A stretch of 64,000 nucleotides of DNA from Clostridia bacterium. Its GTDB lineage: Bacteria > Bacillota > Clostridia > Christensenellales > Borkfalkiaceae. The position numbers and the translations under genes were made by a program. Positions 44,805 to 53,651 of this stretch are shown piece after piece (position 1 is the first letter of the stretch; each line of letters starts with the position of its first letter). The stretch covers positions 62,001 to 126,000 of the forward strand of contig JAIEFR010000022.1 of the NCBI GenBank assembly GCA_029066845.1, given 5' to 3'. The notes beneath the pieces were generated by a model. It did not search any database, had not been told where the DNA came from, and saw nothing but the letters and a program-made list of their open reading frames with translations.

Positions 44805-45944
44805 ATGAAAGCTTTTAGTAAATGTTTTGCGGTCGTTTTGACTGCCGCAAGCCTTATTACGCTGGGCGGTTGCGCAAAGTCCACCCCCGACAACAGAGTG
44901 GCGACTACCGCCAACTGGAACGCGCGCACCTCTACTATGGTCGAAAAAAATTACCTCGACTACTGGCAGAGCCACAAGGAAGTTGCCGAATACGGCATAA
45001 CCTTTAAGGATACGAGCGCGACGGGCTACACGGTAAGCTACGACACGGACGCCGCCGTTTATACAACCGAATTCTATATTGAGGGCGCATACGACTGGAA
45101 GAGCGCGGCTATTCCCGAGGAGTACCGCGTACCGCTTGCAGACAGCGAGCCAGTATACGTTTACACCACCTCGCTTGCGATAAGCGGCTCCTACAAGATT
45201 ACGGCGACGGGCGAGGAGAAAAAGTTTGACGACGTTTTGCAGACCGTAAGCAAATTCCGCCTTGCGGGCGACAACCTCAAACCCGTATATTCCAGACAGA
45301 TTATAAAGAACACCGCGCCCAACTCGCTGGGCACGCAGATACTGGACGTTGCATACGTTCAGACCGATTCGGTCTTTGAAACCTTTTACAACAGGGAGTG
45401 CACCGAGGCTTTGGTTAAGCAGACGGACAACCTTGCAGACGTAAAGGAAAAGGAAACCAAAAAGATTAAGCTGAACGACAAATCGGGACTTTCGATATTC
45501 GACAACAGCCAGTTGAGGGCAGCCGTGCGCGCGTTTACGATGACGGGCGGCGCGTCCAGAAAGTTCAACGTGGTTGCGCCCCAGAACGGCGCAATGCAGG
45601 CTTGTACGGCAACCATTACCGCACCCGTGGAGCTTGACCGCAACGACGAAGCGCAGAAGGCTATTATAACCGCCCTCGACAACTGTTCGCCCGACGACTA
45701 TATCTTCTTTGACGGCACCCCGTCAAGCGGCGAAGAGTCGGAAAGAACCTACCGCTATAACGCGGTTGCGCTGTCGATAGAAGCGGATCTGAAAGGCTCC
45801 GACCCCACTTGCTGGTACTCCACCGTGGAAAACAACGACGTAAACGGAACGCGCTCCGTACTGCTGCGTATGACCACTCCCGTCGCGTTCGGTCTGGGCT
45901 CTCTGACATATTCGCTTAAAGCGTTAAACGTAGAGAGTATCTGA
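44805..45944 (+). CDS. Uncharacterised lipoprotein
   Basis: A 379-residue exported lipoprotein: basic start MKAFSK, hydrophobic core, and lipobox LGGC with Cys at about residue 23, so it is anchored to the outer face of the membrane. The mature part is predicted beta-rich, with no catalytic motif that I recognise. It is a single gene, opposite in strand to addBA and convergent with the sugar kinase. Its -10 box ends 7 bases before the ATG and no Shine-Dalgarno site exists, pointing to leaderless translation. Confidence 0.75.
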   Translation: MKAFSKCFAVVLTAASLITLGGCAKSTPDNRVATTANWNARTSTMVEKNYLDYWQSHKEVAEYGITFKDTSATGYTVSYDTDAAVYTTEFYIEGAYDWKSAAIPEEYRVPLADSEPVYVYTTSLAISGSYKITATGEEKKFDDVLQTVSKFRLAGDNLKPVYSRQIIKNTAPNSLGTQILDVAYVQTDSVFETFYNRECTEALVKQTDNLADVKEKETKKIKLNDKSGLSIFDNSQLRAAVRAFTMTGGASRKFNVVAPQNGAMQACTATITAPVELDRNDEAQKAIITALDNCSPDDYIFFDGTPSSGEESERTYRYNAVALSIEADLKGSDPTCWYSTVENNDVNGTRSVLLRMTTPVAFGLGSLTYSLKALNVESI

Positions 45945-45962
45945 ATTTAAAGAACAACGTAA

Positions 45963-46002
45963 ACGCCGCGCAAAGGATTTCCTTTGCGCGGCGTAATTTT
46001 TT
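45963..46002. terminator. Bidirectional terminator
   Basis: A 14-bp perfect stem (ACGCCGCGCAAAGG) with ATTT loop followed by AATTTTTT on the plus strand, between convergent genes. Confidence 0.9.
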
Positions 46003-46009
46003 ATTTATA

Positions 46010-47038
46010 TTATCTTCTTATTTCGTAATTCTGATTCATCAGCTTTATGATGCTCTCTTCGTCGTCGGTGATATTGAAATCGCCGTGCATAGTGTGCTTG
46101 ATGACCGACGAAGCCACCGCGAAGTTGACTATATCCTCCGCCTGCATTTCGCGCATTATCGCATAAATCATACCGCTCGCAAAGGCGTCGCCACCGCCCA
46201 CGCGGTCAAGAATACTGAAGCGGAAAGTCTTGCTTTCATAGGTTTCGCCGTCGTACCACATAAACGCCTTCAGGCTGTTTTCACTGCCCGAATGTACGTA
46301 GCGCACGTGTCTGCCTATCGCCTTGAAATTGTACTTGTCGTGAAGCGCGCGGAAGATTCTGTCCTGCTCCTTGTAGGAAGGATTCATAGTCAATCCGTCC
46401 TTCATATCCTTGCCGTCGGGACCGGGCAGATTTATCGGCTCTATGCCGAAAAGCACGTCCACGTAGGGCAGGTATTCGGTTATGCAGTCCCTTGCCTCCT
46501 GCCACTCCCACAGTGCCGAGCGGTAATTGCAGTCAAACGAAACGGTAATACCCATTTCCTTAGCCGCTTTCAACGCAAGCATAATAAGCTCGCGGCAGTT
46601 TGGGGAAAGCGCGGGCGTAATGCCGCTTAAATGCAGCCAGGTGAAGCCCTTTAACTTCTGCTTGAAATCTATGGTCTTGAAATCGTACTTTGCAAAAGCC
46701 GAGTCCTTTCTGTCGTAAGTGACCTTGCTTGCGCGCACGCCGAAGCCCTCTTCCAGAAAGTATATGCCCATTCTGCCGGTGCCGTAAATGCAGGGCGAGC
46801 AGTGAACGTCGTTGCTCCTCAGATACCTTATAGCCGCCTTGCCTATTGACGAATCGGGCACTACGGTGAAGTAGGAGCTGTCCACGCCCAGGTTTGCAAG
46901 CGCAGCCGCAACGTTGGCTTCCGCGCCGCCGTAGGTAACCTTGAACTCGTCAGTCGTTCTTATCTTCTCGTTATTGGGGGGCGAAAGCCTTAATAAAAGC
47001 TCGCCCATAGTTATAAATCTCTGTTCGGAAACTCCCAT
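46010..47038 (-). CDS. PfkB-family sugar kinase, KDG kinase-like
   Basis: Ribokinase-fold carbohydrate kinase (342 residues), most like 2-dehydro-3-deoxygluconate kinase, which phosphorylates KDG from pectin or glucuronate breakdown. N-terminal MGELLLRLSPP and YGGAEANVAAALANLG form the sugar-binding signature, SFDCNYRSALW is typical of KdgK, and the catalytic Asp is in DRVGGGDAFASGMIYA (about 280). Fits with the pectate lyase elsewhere in the window. A promoter lies upstream, with GGGGAG before the ATG. Fructokinase is the main alternative. Confidence 0.85.
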   Translation of the reverse strand: MGVSEQRFITMGELLLRLSPPNNEKIRTTDEFKVTYGGAEANVAAALANLGVDSSYFTVVPDSSIGKAAIRYLRSNDVHCSPCIYGTGRMGIYFLEEGFGVRASKVTYDRKDSAFAKYDFKTIDFKQKLKGFTWLHLSGITPALSPNCRELIMLALKAAKEMGITVSFDCNYRSALWEWQEARDCITEYLPYVDVLFGIEPINLPGPDGKDMKDGLTMNPSYKEQDRIFRALHDKYNFKAIGRHVRYVHSGSENSLKAFMWYDGETYESKTFRFSILDRVGGGDAFASGMIYAIMREMQAEDIVNFAVASSVIKHTMHGDFNITDDEESIIKLMNQNYEIRR

Positions 47039-47067
47039 AGAAAACTCCCCTATCGTTATTTAAATAT

Positions 47068-47096
47068 ATTATATCACCGTTTTACGCTTTTGTACA
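47068..47096 (-). promoter_or_regulatory. Sugar kinase promoter
   Basis: TGTACA, 17-bp spacer, TATAAT on the minus strand, about 30 bases before the kinase start. Confidence 0.6.
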
Positions 47097-47152
47097 GACC
47101 TGATTTTTAAGAATTTCAACAAAATTTTAAATATGACTGTTTTTACAACTCG

Positions 47153-48001
47153 TTAAACGATATGCGCCCTCTTAGATTTGCCCTTTGCGTCTATCATAAC
47201 CGTGATTATTTCCCCCTCATTAAAGCAACGCGAGGTGTATCCTTCGTATTCCCGTCCGTCCACTACGATAATTACTCTGTACGTAATTCCCGTAATTCTG
47301 ACCGACGACCTGTAATTGCCGCCGCCCGTGCTTGACATACTCGAAAGAATACACGCCTTGACAACCCCCTGCGCTTTAACCACTTTATCGGGGTGCCGCC
47401 TGTATGCTCTTCTTCCAGCCCTTTCTACCGCAAGTTTTATGATGACGGAAATTAAAATTGTGCCGACGAATACGCCGCCGCTGATATATGCGCCAAGGTA
47501 AACTTTAAAGAATATAAAGAAAGGTATACACGTAAAGGCAAGCAGTAATATAGAGAAATAAGTCCAGATTAAAACTTTTTTCCCTGTAGAAGAATTTTGA
47601 TATGCGTTTGCCGAATGACCGGCAACGTATTCGGCCTGTTTAAGCTGACTTTCGTAACCTTCGGAAGAGTTTATATCCTGCAATCTTTCCGCCTCTTTTT
47701 CGGCTTCGCTCTCTTCCGCAATTTTGTCGGATTTGGAATCGAAGCTGATTTTGCTTATAGGCGTACCGCTTTCGTCCCTTCCGCTGCCGAATTTAAAATC
47801 GAACTTGAATTTGCCCAGTATCATCATTACCAGACCCGCCGCAACTAATGCGACTGCGGTCACAAATGTGCCCAGAAAGGAAACTATTTCGCCGGCATAC
47901 TCCAAGGTATTGTTCCCCGTATTGTAGCCGACCGACCGCAAACTTATGCCGACTATTATAGGCACGAGTATTAAGAATGATAATATCGCAAGCTTTCTCA
48001 T
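47153..48001 (-). CDS. Membrane protein, tandem paralogue B
   Basis: A 282-residue membrane protein with two segments near the N-terminus (about 5-22 and 35-65), a charged cytosolic region with SSEGYESQLKQAEYVAGHSANAYQNSS, two further segments (about 145-195), and a C-terminal beta-rich domain (GVVKACILSSMSSTGGGNYRSSVRITGITYRVIIVVDGREYEGYTS). It shares this plan and many residues with the upstream gene, from which it is separated by 3 bases. Function unknown; the C-terminal domain recalls DUF3592-like domains. Confidence 0.7.
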   Translation of the reverse strand: MRKLAILSFLILVPIIVGISLRSVGYNTGNNTLEYAGEIVSFLGTFVTAVALVAAGLVMMILGKFKFDFKFGSGRDESGTPISKISFDSKSDKIAEESEAEKEAERLQDINSSEGYESQLKQAEYVAGHSANAYQNSSTGKKVLIWTYFSILLLAFTCIPFFIFFKVYLGAYISGGVFVGTILISVIIKLAVERAGRRAYRRHPDKVVKAQGVVKACILSSMSSTGGGNYRSSVRITGITYRVIIVVDGREYEGYTSRCFNEGEIITVMIDAKGKSKRAHIV

Positions 48002-48004
48002 AAC

Positions 48005-48826
48005 TTATTCTTCGGGCGTAGGTCCTATAATCTTTGCAACGCCCCTTCCGTTCTTTTTCACGGCAACCGTAAGCTTATCGCCCTCGTTGTAATAAACGTC
48101 GCTGTAAGCATCGTATTCCCTGCCGTCCACGATTACTATAACGCGGTACGTGACGGAGTTGACGCGCACGGTGGAATATTCGTGCGCACCGCCCGAACTG
48201 CCCATACTCGAAAGCACGCACGCCTTAACGACGCCCTGGCACGTTTCGTATTTATCGTTATTTATCCTGCCCGACATCGAAGTTTTCTGAAGGATAACGA
48301 CGACGATTATGCTTATTATAATCGTGCCGGCAAAAATCCCGAGGCAGATAAAGAAGCCGAGCATAATATTCAGAAAAATAAATATCATACAGAGCGCGAA
48401 GTCGGTCATTAAAAAGCCGAAGAACAGCCACCCCTTTATTCTGTTGCCCTTGCTCGAATTTGCGTACGCTTTCGCAACGTGGTCCATCTGGTATTCGGCA
48501 AGCTTCATCTTGCTTTCGTATCCGTAGGAGGAATTTATATCTTCCAGAGCCTTTTCTTCTTCGCTCTTTTGCCCTTCTTCGGAAGACTCCTCAGCCGACT
48601 CGCCAAACGTCACGTCCGATTTTTTATCCGACAGTTTTCCCGTCGTCATCATAATTATACCGACGACTACAAGAATGAACATAATTATGGGCGTGCCGTA
48701 GATCATTATGCCCGTGCCGACTCTTGCAAGCCCCTGGTTGTCGGTATAGGTTCCGGCAATTCGTAGAGCCAGCCCGACGAGAAACGGTACAGGTACCAAA
48801 AAAGAGAGTTTAGTTAATTTTTTCAT
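48005..48826 (-). CDS. Membrane protein, tandem paralogue A
   Basis: A 273-residue paralogue of the following gene. Shared features include the start LTKLSFLVPVPFLVGLALR (LAILSFLILVPIIVGISLR in the other), SSYGYESKMKLAEYQMDHVAKAYANSSKG, the paired membrane segments, and CQGVVKACVLSSMGSSGGAHEYSTVRVNSVTYRVIVIVDGREYDAYS at the C-terminus. The two form an operon, likely by duplication. The gene's promoter -10 box ends 9 bases before the ATG, with no ribosome site. Function unknown. Confidence 0.7.
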   Translation of the reverse strand: MKKLTKLSFLVPVPFLVGLALRIAGTYTDNQGLARVGTGIMIYGTPIIMFILVVVGIIMMTTGKLSDKKSDVTFGESAEESSEEGQKSEEEKALEDINSSYGYESKMKLAEYQMDHVAKAYANSSKGNRIKGWLFFGFLMTDFALCMIFIFLNIMLGFFICLGIFAGTIIISIIVVVILQKTSMSGRINNDKYETCQGVVKACVLSSMGSSGGAHEYSTVRVNSVTYRVIVIVDGREYDAYSDVYYNEGDKLTVAVKKNGRGVAKIIGPTPEE

Positions 48827-48835
48827 ATCGGTTTT

Positions 48836-48864
48836 ATTTTAACGCGCCTCACTGATAAATGCAA
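48836..48864 (-). promoter_or_regulatory. Promoter of the paralogue pair, leaderless spacing
   Basis: TTGCAT, 17-bp spacer, TAAAAT on the minus strand; 9 bases (AAAACCGAT) precede the ATG. Confidence 0.55.
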
Positions 48865-48865
48865 C

Positions 48866-48904
48866 CAAATAAAAGCCGCCGCCCCATAAATGCGGGGCGG
48901 CGGT
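48866..48904 (-). terminator. thrC terminator
   Basis: On the minus strand a 10-bp stem (CCGCCGCCCC with GGGGCGGCGG) and 8-base loop followed by CTTTTATTT, just after the thrC stop. Confidence 0.88.
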
Positions 48905-48913
48905 ACTAATCGT

Positions 48914-50401
48914 TTATTTCTGTTCCACGAATTTAAGAACCTCGTCGAACATCTTGTCCTTTGCGACAGTCGTCTTGAAGCGGACGGGCTTATCGCGCAG
49001 GGTTGCAAGGCTCTTGGGAATTGCCATTGCGGTAGCCGCGTGCAACCTCTTGATGCCCTTGAAGCTGTCGCGGACGTCGTTGCCCGTCACGGCGTAAAGA
49101 ACGTCCTGCGGGAATTTGTAGGGGCTTGCGGTGGAAACGACGACCATCTTGGTCACGTCCTTTTTATTCTTATAGAACCAGTCGTTGGCAACCTTCATTG
49201 CGCAGCCCGTGTGCGTATCCATAGTGTAGCCCGTGTCGCAGAACAGGTCGTATACCGTTTCCACAACCTCGTCCTCGTCGGCAAAACCACCGTCGAATAT
49301 CTCGGCAATGCTCGCCCTCTCTTCCTCGGTTATTTCGTAAACGCCCTCGCTCTTGAGCTTTGCCATACGCTCCGCCGTAACCTTGTAATTTCTGCCCGAT
49401 ACTTCGAAGAGCAGTCTTTCGAGGTTGGAGGAAACGAGTATGTCCATAGAGGGCGACATAGTCTTATAGAATTCCCTGTGCACGTCGTACTTGCCCTTAG
49501 CAAGGAAGTCGGTGAGCACGTTGTTCATATTGGAAGCGCAGTGCAGTCTGCGTACGGGCAAGCCCATTCTCTTTGCGTAGTACGCGGCGAGTATGTTGCC
49601 GAAATTGCCCGTGGGTACGCTGAAATCGATCTCCTCGCCCATCTCTATCTGCGATGAAGAAACGAGGTCTAAATAAGCCGAGAAATAGTATGCAATCTGC
49701 GGCGCAAGTCTGCCGAAGTTTATGGAGTTAGCCGAGGACAGAAGCGTTCCCTTTTCCTTCAAAATCGCCGCGTCCTCCGCGCTGTTGAATATGGTCTTGA
49801 CGGCGGTCTGGCAGTCGTCGAAGTTGCCCTTAACGGCAACCACGTTTACGTTGCCTCCCTCCTGCGTGCACATCTGCAGCTTCTGCATAGACGATACGCC
49901 GTCGTCGGGATAGAACACCATAATCTTTACGCCGTCCGCGTCCTTAAAGCCTTCCAGAGCCGCCTTACCCGTATCGCCCGAAGTTGCAACGAGCACGAGT
50001 ATCTGCTCCTTAACGCCGCATATATCGCACCCTTTTCTAAGAAGGTAGGGCAGAACAGTGAGCGCCATATCCTTGAACGCGCACGTCGGTCCGTGGAAGA
50101 GTTCCAGGATATAGAGCTTGTCCTCTATCTTTACAAGCGGAGCGGGGTCGGGTCCTTCGAACTTGGCATACGCCGCCTCGCAGGCTTCCAGAAGCTCCTT
50201 CTCGTCGTAATCGTCAAGGTATTTTATAAGCACCTTTGCCGCGCGTTCGGGATAGCTCATAGAGAGCATCTCCTCCATCTCCTTGTCGCTCACTTTGGGA
50301 AAGGTTTCGGGCACGAAAAGTCCGCCGTTTGCCGAAAGCCCTTTGACTATGGCTTCCGCACCCGTAACTTTTTCACCGCCCCTGGTACTTATAAATTTCA
50401 T
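48914..50401 (-). CDS. thrC: Threonine synthase
   Basis: PLP enzyme converting O-phosphohomoserine to threonine. The 495 residues belong to the longer (yeast/E. coli-like) class: N-terminal FISTRGGEKVTGAEAIVKGL, the PLP lysine in GPTCAFKDMALTVLPYLL, VATSGDTGKAALEGFKD phosphate-binding loop, and FSVPTGNFGNILAAYYAKRMGLPV. No other threonine genes adjoin, so precursor supply is encoded elsewhere. AGAGGAG precedes the ATG. Confidence 0.96.
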   Translation of the reverse strand: MKFISTRGGEKVTGAEAIVKGLSANGGLFVPETFPKVSDKEMEEMLSMSYPERAAKVLIKYLDDYDEKELLEACEAAYAKFEGPDPAPLVKIEDKLYILELFHGPTCAFKDMALTVLPYLLRKGCDICGVKEQILVLVATSGDTGKAALEGFKDADGVKIMVFYPDDGVSSMQKLQMCTQEGGNVNVVAVKGNFDDCQTAVKTIFNSAEDAAILKEKGTLLSSANSINFGRLAPQIAYYFSAYLDLVSSSQIEMGEEIDFSVPTGNFGNILAAYYAKRMGLPVRRLHCASNMNNVLTDFLAKGKYDVHREFYKTMSPSMDILVSSNLERLLFEVSGRNYKVTAERMAKLKSEGVYEITEEERASIAEIFDGGFADEDEVVETVYDLFCDTGYTMDTHTGCAMKVANDWFYKNKKDVTKMVVVSTASPYKFPQDVLYAVTGNDVRDSFKGIKRLHAATAMAIPKSLATLRDKPVRFKTTVAKDKMFDEVLKFVEQK

Positions 50402-50437
50402 AATAGACTCCTCTCGTCGGTTTTGTGGATTATTTAA

Positions 50438-50472
50438 AAAATTAAAGCGCCGCTCTAAAAGCGAGCGGCGCT
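50438..50472 (-). terminator. Terminator of the small P-loop gene
   Basis: A 10-bp perfect stem (AGCGCCGCTC) with 7-base loop, followed on the minus strand by TTTAATTTTTTAA. Confidence 0.88.
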
Positions 50473-50493
50473 ATGCAATTTATAAAAATTTGC

Positions 50494-50901
50494 TTAGCAA
50501 TATTTTGCGATAAACTCGGGCAACTCGCTCTTGTCGCAGCTGCACGTTATCGTAATAACCAGACCGCTCTGGTTGGAAATTTTATCCAGCATATAGAAGG
50601 TTGCGGCAAGGTCCTTAAGCTCTTTGCCCGCAATTCTTGCAATACCGTCAAGATATACGTATTCTATGTCGTAATTGCCCGCAACTACGCCCTTGATGAA
50701 ACCGCACAGCGAATCCTCGCCCGCAACGTTATATTCCGTAACGTTAATAAATCTTACGGCGCGCACCACGTCGTGAACGTAGCGGTCGGTATCGGTTACG
50801 AATACGCTTAAACCCTTGGCAGCAGCGGCGTTAGAGTTGGCAAGCTGAATGATCTGCTTAGTCTTGCCCGAGCCCTTAGGTCCGCAAATAATTTTTATCA
50901 T
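50494..50901 (-). CDS. Small P-loop NTPase-like protein
   Basis: A 135-residue cytosolic protein with an N-terminal Walker A motif GPKGSGKTK (about 6-14) and a possible Walker B strand EYVYLDGIARI. It is much shorter than usual P-loop NTPases and lacks recognisable partner domains; the last 30 residues end SCDKSELPEFIAKYC. AAGGAGG precedes the ATG. It is flanked by its own terminator. The function is unknown; a nucleotide-binding regulatory or twitching-type ATPase fragment is possible. Confidence 0.7.
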   Translation of the reverse strand: MIKIICGPKGSGKTKQIIQLANSNAAAAKGLSVFVTDTDRYVHDVVRAVRFINVTEYNVAGEDSLCGFIKGVVAGNYDIEYVYLDGIARIAGKELKDLAATFYMLDKISNQSGLVITITCSCDKSELPEFIAKYC

Positions 50902-51026
50902 ATAAATCCTCCTTGATAAAAGTTATAAAACTTCTTTTATAAATATTCTATCATAAAAAGGGGGATTTTCAATACCTTTTTGAAAATTTCCGCCAAAATT
51001 TTACTTTGCCGTCAATCGGCGCGCAC

Positions 51027-52229
51027 TCACTGCACTTTTGCGGCAAAATCGGCTATGCGGCGCAAGCCTTCCAGCATCTCCTCCATCGACAGCGCGTAGG
51101 AAAGTCTTATGGCGTCGTCGTCGCCGAAGCATATGCCGGGGGTAGCCGCAACCTTGGCGTGCGTCAACAACATTTCGCACAGATCCAGGCTGCCGTGGAT
51201 TTTAACGCCCTCGTAGCTCTTGCCGTACAGGTTGTAGCACAGCAGCATCACGTAGAACGCGCCGTCGGGCTTTACGTAGTCCAGACCGTAGCACTTCATA
51301 GTGTCCAGCACTTCAAGCATCTTTTCGCGCCTTTCGCCGAACGCCTTAATCATATCCAGCATAGGCTGCTCGTCGCCGTCCAACGCGGAAATGGTCGCAT
51401 ACTGCGTCATCGTGTTGACGTTGGAGGTCGAGTGACTCTGGAAGGAAGCTATAGCCTTTGCAACGTTTGCGGGCGCGGCAAGATAGCCCAGACGCCAGCC
51501 CGTCATCGCGTACGACTTGGAAACGCCGTTTATAACTATGGTGTTCTCCTTCATTTCGGGGGAAACGTTTGCAATGGAGAAATGCGTTTCACCGCCGTAG
51601 ATGAGCTTTTCGTAAATCTCGTCGGCAAGCACTATAAGGTTGTGCTGTAAGCAGACCTCAGCAATCTCGCGTATCTCGCTTTCGGTATATACCGCGCCGG
51701 TGGGGTTGCAGGGGCTGTTGAATATAAGCATCTTGGTCTTGGGCGTAATCATCGCCTCTATCTGCGCCGCCGTTACCTTGTAGCCGTGACGGGGCGTTGC
51801 GTATATGTACACGGGCACGCCGCCGCAGCTCTTTATAACCTCGGGATAGGTCAGCCAGTAGGGCTTGGGTATAAGCACCTCGTCGCCCTCCTCTATGGTT
51901 GCGAATATCGCGTTGAATATGGAGTGCTTCGCACCGTTGGAAACGATTATCTGCGAAGGCTCGTAGTCCAGTCCGTTCTCCCTCTTCAGCTTGCCGCATA
52001 TGCTCTTTTTAAGCGCGGGAAGTCCCGCCGCCGCAACGTACTTGGTCTTGCCGGAATCGAGCGCGTCCTTAGCCGCCTTTACGATGTGCGCGGGGGTGTC
52101 GAAATCGGGTTCGCCCACGCCGAAGGAAATGACCTTTTCGCCCGCCGCTTTAAGCTCGTTAGCCTTTGCGGAAATCGCAAGCGTCATCGAAGGGGATATT
52201 TCGGAAATGCGTTTTGAAAGTTTTATCAT
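51027..52229 (-). CDS. Class I pyridoxal-phosphate aminotransferase (aspartate type)
   Basis: A 400-residue fold-type I aminotransferase, most like aspartate aminotransferase AspC/AspB of Firmicutes. Start SKRISEISPSMTLAISAKANELKAAG and ISFGVGEPDFDTPAHI are typical; NSPCNPTGAVY, DEIYEKLIYGG and the PLP lysine in INGVSKSYAMTGWRLGYLAAP are intact, and the substrate Arg is in DAIRLSYA. It may transfer amino groups for aspartate and possibly for branched-chain keto acids, since no ilvE is in the window. Its promoter is TTGCCA-17-TATAAT and the ribosome site is AAGGAAGG. Confidence 0.92.
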   Translation of the reverse strand: MIKLSKRISEISPSMTLAISAKANELKAAGEKVISFGVGEPDFDTPAHIVKAAKDALDSGKTKYVAAAGLPALKKSICGKLKRENGLDYEPSQIIVSNGAKHSIFNAIFATIEEGDEVLIPKPYWLTYPEVIKSCGGVPVYIYATPRHGYKVTAAQIEAMITPKTKMLIFNSPCNPTGAVYTESEIREIAEVCLQHNLIVLADEIYEKLIYGGETHFSIANVSPEMKENTIVINGVSKSYAMTGWRLGYLAAPANVAKAIASFQSHSTSNVNTMTQYATISALDGDEQPMLDMIKAFGERREKMLEVLDTMKCYGLDYVKPDGAFYVMLLCYNLYGKSYEGVKIHGSLDLCEMLLTHAKVAATPGICFGDDDAIRLSYALSMEEMLEGLRRIADFAAKVQ

Positions 52230-52266
52230 CTGCCAACCTTCCTTTAAAAAACTTTATTTCCATTTT

Positions 52267-52295
52267 ATTATACATATATTCATAGCATTTGGCAA
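52267..52295 (-). promoter_or_regulatory. Aminotransferase promoter
   Basis: TTGCCA, 17-bp spacer, TATAAT on the minus strand, about 37 bases before the ATG. Confidence 0.8.
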
Positions 52296-52363
52296 GCGCA
52301 CGAAAAGACTTTTATATTTATACATTTTTTGATAATAATTTTCCGTATTTTATAAATAGTTGC

Positions 52364-52397
52364 AAAAATGGCGTGCGCAAAAATATTTGCGCACGCC
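52364..52397 (-). terminator. Terminator of the lipoprotein pair
   Basis: A 12-bp stem (GGCGTGCGCAAA) with AATA loop, followed on the minus strand by ATTTTTG. Confidence 0.88.
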
Positions 52398-52432
52398 CCC
52401 ATAGGGTTTAAAACCGTTAGTTTGTTTTTTTA

Positions 52433-52993
52433 TTAGCTTTCAAGCTGACCATCTACATACTTAATAATATGTATGCCGTCCATAACTTCGTCGCCCCAAC
52501 TTCCGGGATAGAACGAAAAATCTCTATCAGGATTGTCGTTGTGGTTAAATATAAAGATTGACCAAATACCAACGTTATTTTTATCGGAAGTATCTTTTTC
52601 ACACCAATACGAACATAAGAAATACGTATCTGTGGTCGTAACAATATCCGCAGAAATTATAAACCATTTTCTTCTTAACTTGCCGTTAACGTCATCGTCC
52701 GTTGAAGGCATATCAAAATTATGCGATACAAATTCGCCGTCAAAGTAAACCAATAACTCGTCAATATCTTTGTCAAAGTTATCTATATTTTCGATATGGT
52801 TAGCCGCAAACAAATTTTTGACCCCGTCGTGGTCGTCATTTTCCATACATTTAATTAGGCTTTCCAAATCTTTTCTTGCCGCATCCGAATCGGTATCGAC
52901 AAAAAACCCGGGAAGGCACCCTGCAAACGCAAGCGCACTACATATCAAAAGCACAAAAGTTGATAACGATAATAATATTTTTTTAATTCGCAT
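52433..52993 (-). CDS. DUF5104-like lipoprotein, copy 2
   Basis: A 186-residue lipoprotein: signal MRIKKILLSLSTFVLLICSALAFAGC with the lipid-anchored Cys at about 26. The mature domain (ESLIKCMENDDHDGVKNLFA, IDELLVYFDGEFVSHN, YFLCSYWCEKDTSDKNNVGIWSIFIF) resembles DUF5104 proteins of Firmicutes. It starts 3 bases after its paralogue stops. Coding DNA is visibly richer in A and T than neighbouring genes. Function unknown. Confidence 0.7.
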   Translation of the reverse strand: MRIKKILLSLSTFVLLICSALAFAGCLPGFFVDTDSDAARKDLESLIKCMENDDHDGVKNLFAANHIENIDNFDKDIDELLVYFDGEFVSHNFDMPSTDDDVNGKLRRKWFIISADIVTTTDTYFLCSYWCEKDTSDKNNVGIWSIFIFNHNDNPDRDFSFYPGSWGDEVMDGIHIIKYVDGQLES

Positions 52994-52996
52994 AAT

Positions 52997-53530
52997 TCAC
53001 CATTCGCCTTCGTAAACCTTCCCGATATTTATGCCGTCAGTCCATAAGCCGTCGCCCCAATAAGCGTGCTCGTCTTTGGTTATATCATCTTCGTATTTTA
53101 TGAAATAAAGCGACCATATGCCTAAATTATCAGAATGCTTTGTATACTTAACGTACCATTTAACTGCCATACGATACGTTTCTACTGTCGTAGTAAAATC
53201 GTACGTTATTTCGTAATACTTAATATATACACCCGAATCTTTATCTTCATTAGTGCAAACCGCCATATCCTTACGCGCGACGAATTCACCTGCATAATAA
53301 GCAATTAAAGCTTCAATCTCACTATCAAAATCTTCGTTATCCGATATTCTGCTTAATGCAAACAATGATTTAATTTTATTGCTATCTTCGTCTTGAACGG
53401 CATTAATTAAACTTGATAATTTACTTTGTACTTCTTCCTGATAATCATCAAAAAAGAGACAAGCAGAAAACGCAAGCGCACTACATATCAATAATATAAA
53501 AGACGTCAAGGCTACTAAAAACTTTTTCAT
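52997..53530 (-). CDS. DUF5104-like lipoprotein, copy 1
   Basis: A 177-residue paralogue of the following gene, with lipobox AFSAC (Cys about 24). Shared motifs are LLICSALAF, SLINAVQDEDSNKIKSLFA, IEALIAYYAGEFVAR and NLGIWSLYFIKY. Same AT-rich composition. Promoter TTGCAA-17-TAGAAT and AAAGGAAAG ribosome site. The two lipoproteins form a small operon and probably arose by duplication of an acquired gene. Confidence 0.7.
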   Translation of the reverse strand: MKKFLVALTSFILLICSALAFSACLFFDDYQEEVQSKLSSLINAVQDEDSNKIKSLFALSRISDNEDFDSEIEALIAYYAGEFVARKDMAVCTNEDKDSGVYIKYYEITYDFTTTVETYRMAVKWYVKYTKHSDNLGIWSLYFIKYEDDITKDEHAYWGDGLWTDGINIGKVYEGEW

Positions 53531-53563
53531 TATTCTTTCCTTTCTTGTTCCGACTACCCGTTT

Positions 53564-53592
53564 ATTCTACCACACTATTCTACATTTTGCAA
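53564..53592 (-). promoter_or_regulatory. Lipoprotein pair promoter
   Basis: TTGCAA, 17-bp spacer, TAGAAT on the minus strand, about 33 bases before the ATG. Confidence 0.65.
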
Positions 53593-53602
53593 CGTCAGTG
53601 TT

Positions 53603-53651
53603 GTTAAAAAAGTAAAGGGGCGCAACCGAAACGGTTGCGCCCCTTTACTTT
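53603..53651 (-). terminator. Very long terminator below the feo operon
   Basis: A 19-bp perfect stem (AAGTAAAGGGGCGCAACCG and complement) with AAA loop. On the minus strand it is followed by TTTTTTAAC, so it ends transcripts arriving from the feo operon. Confidence 0.9.
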
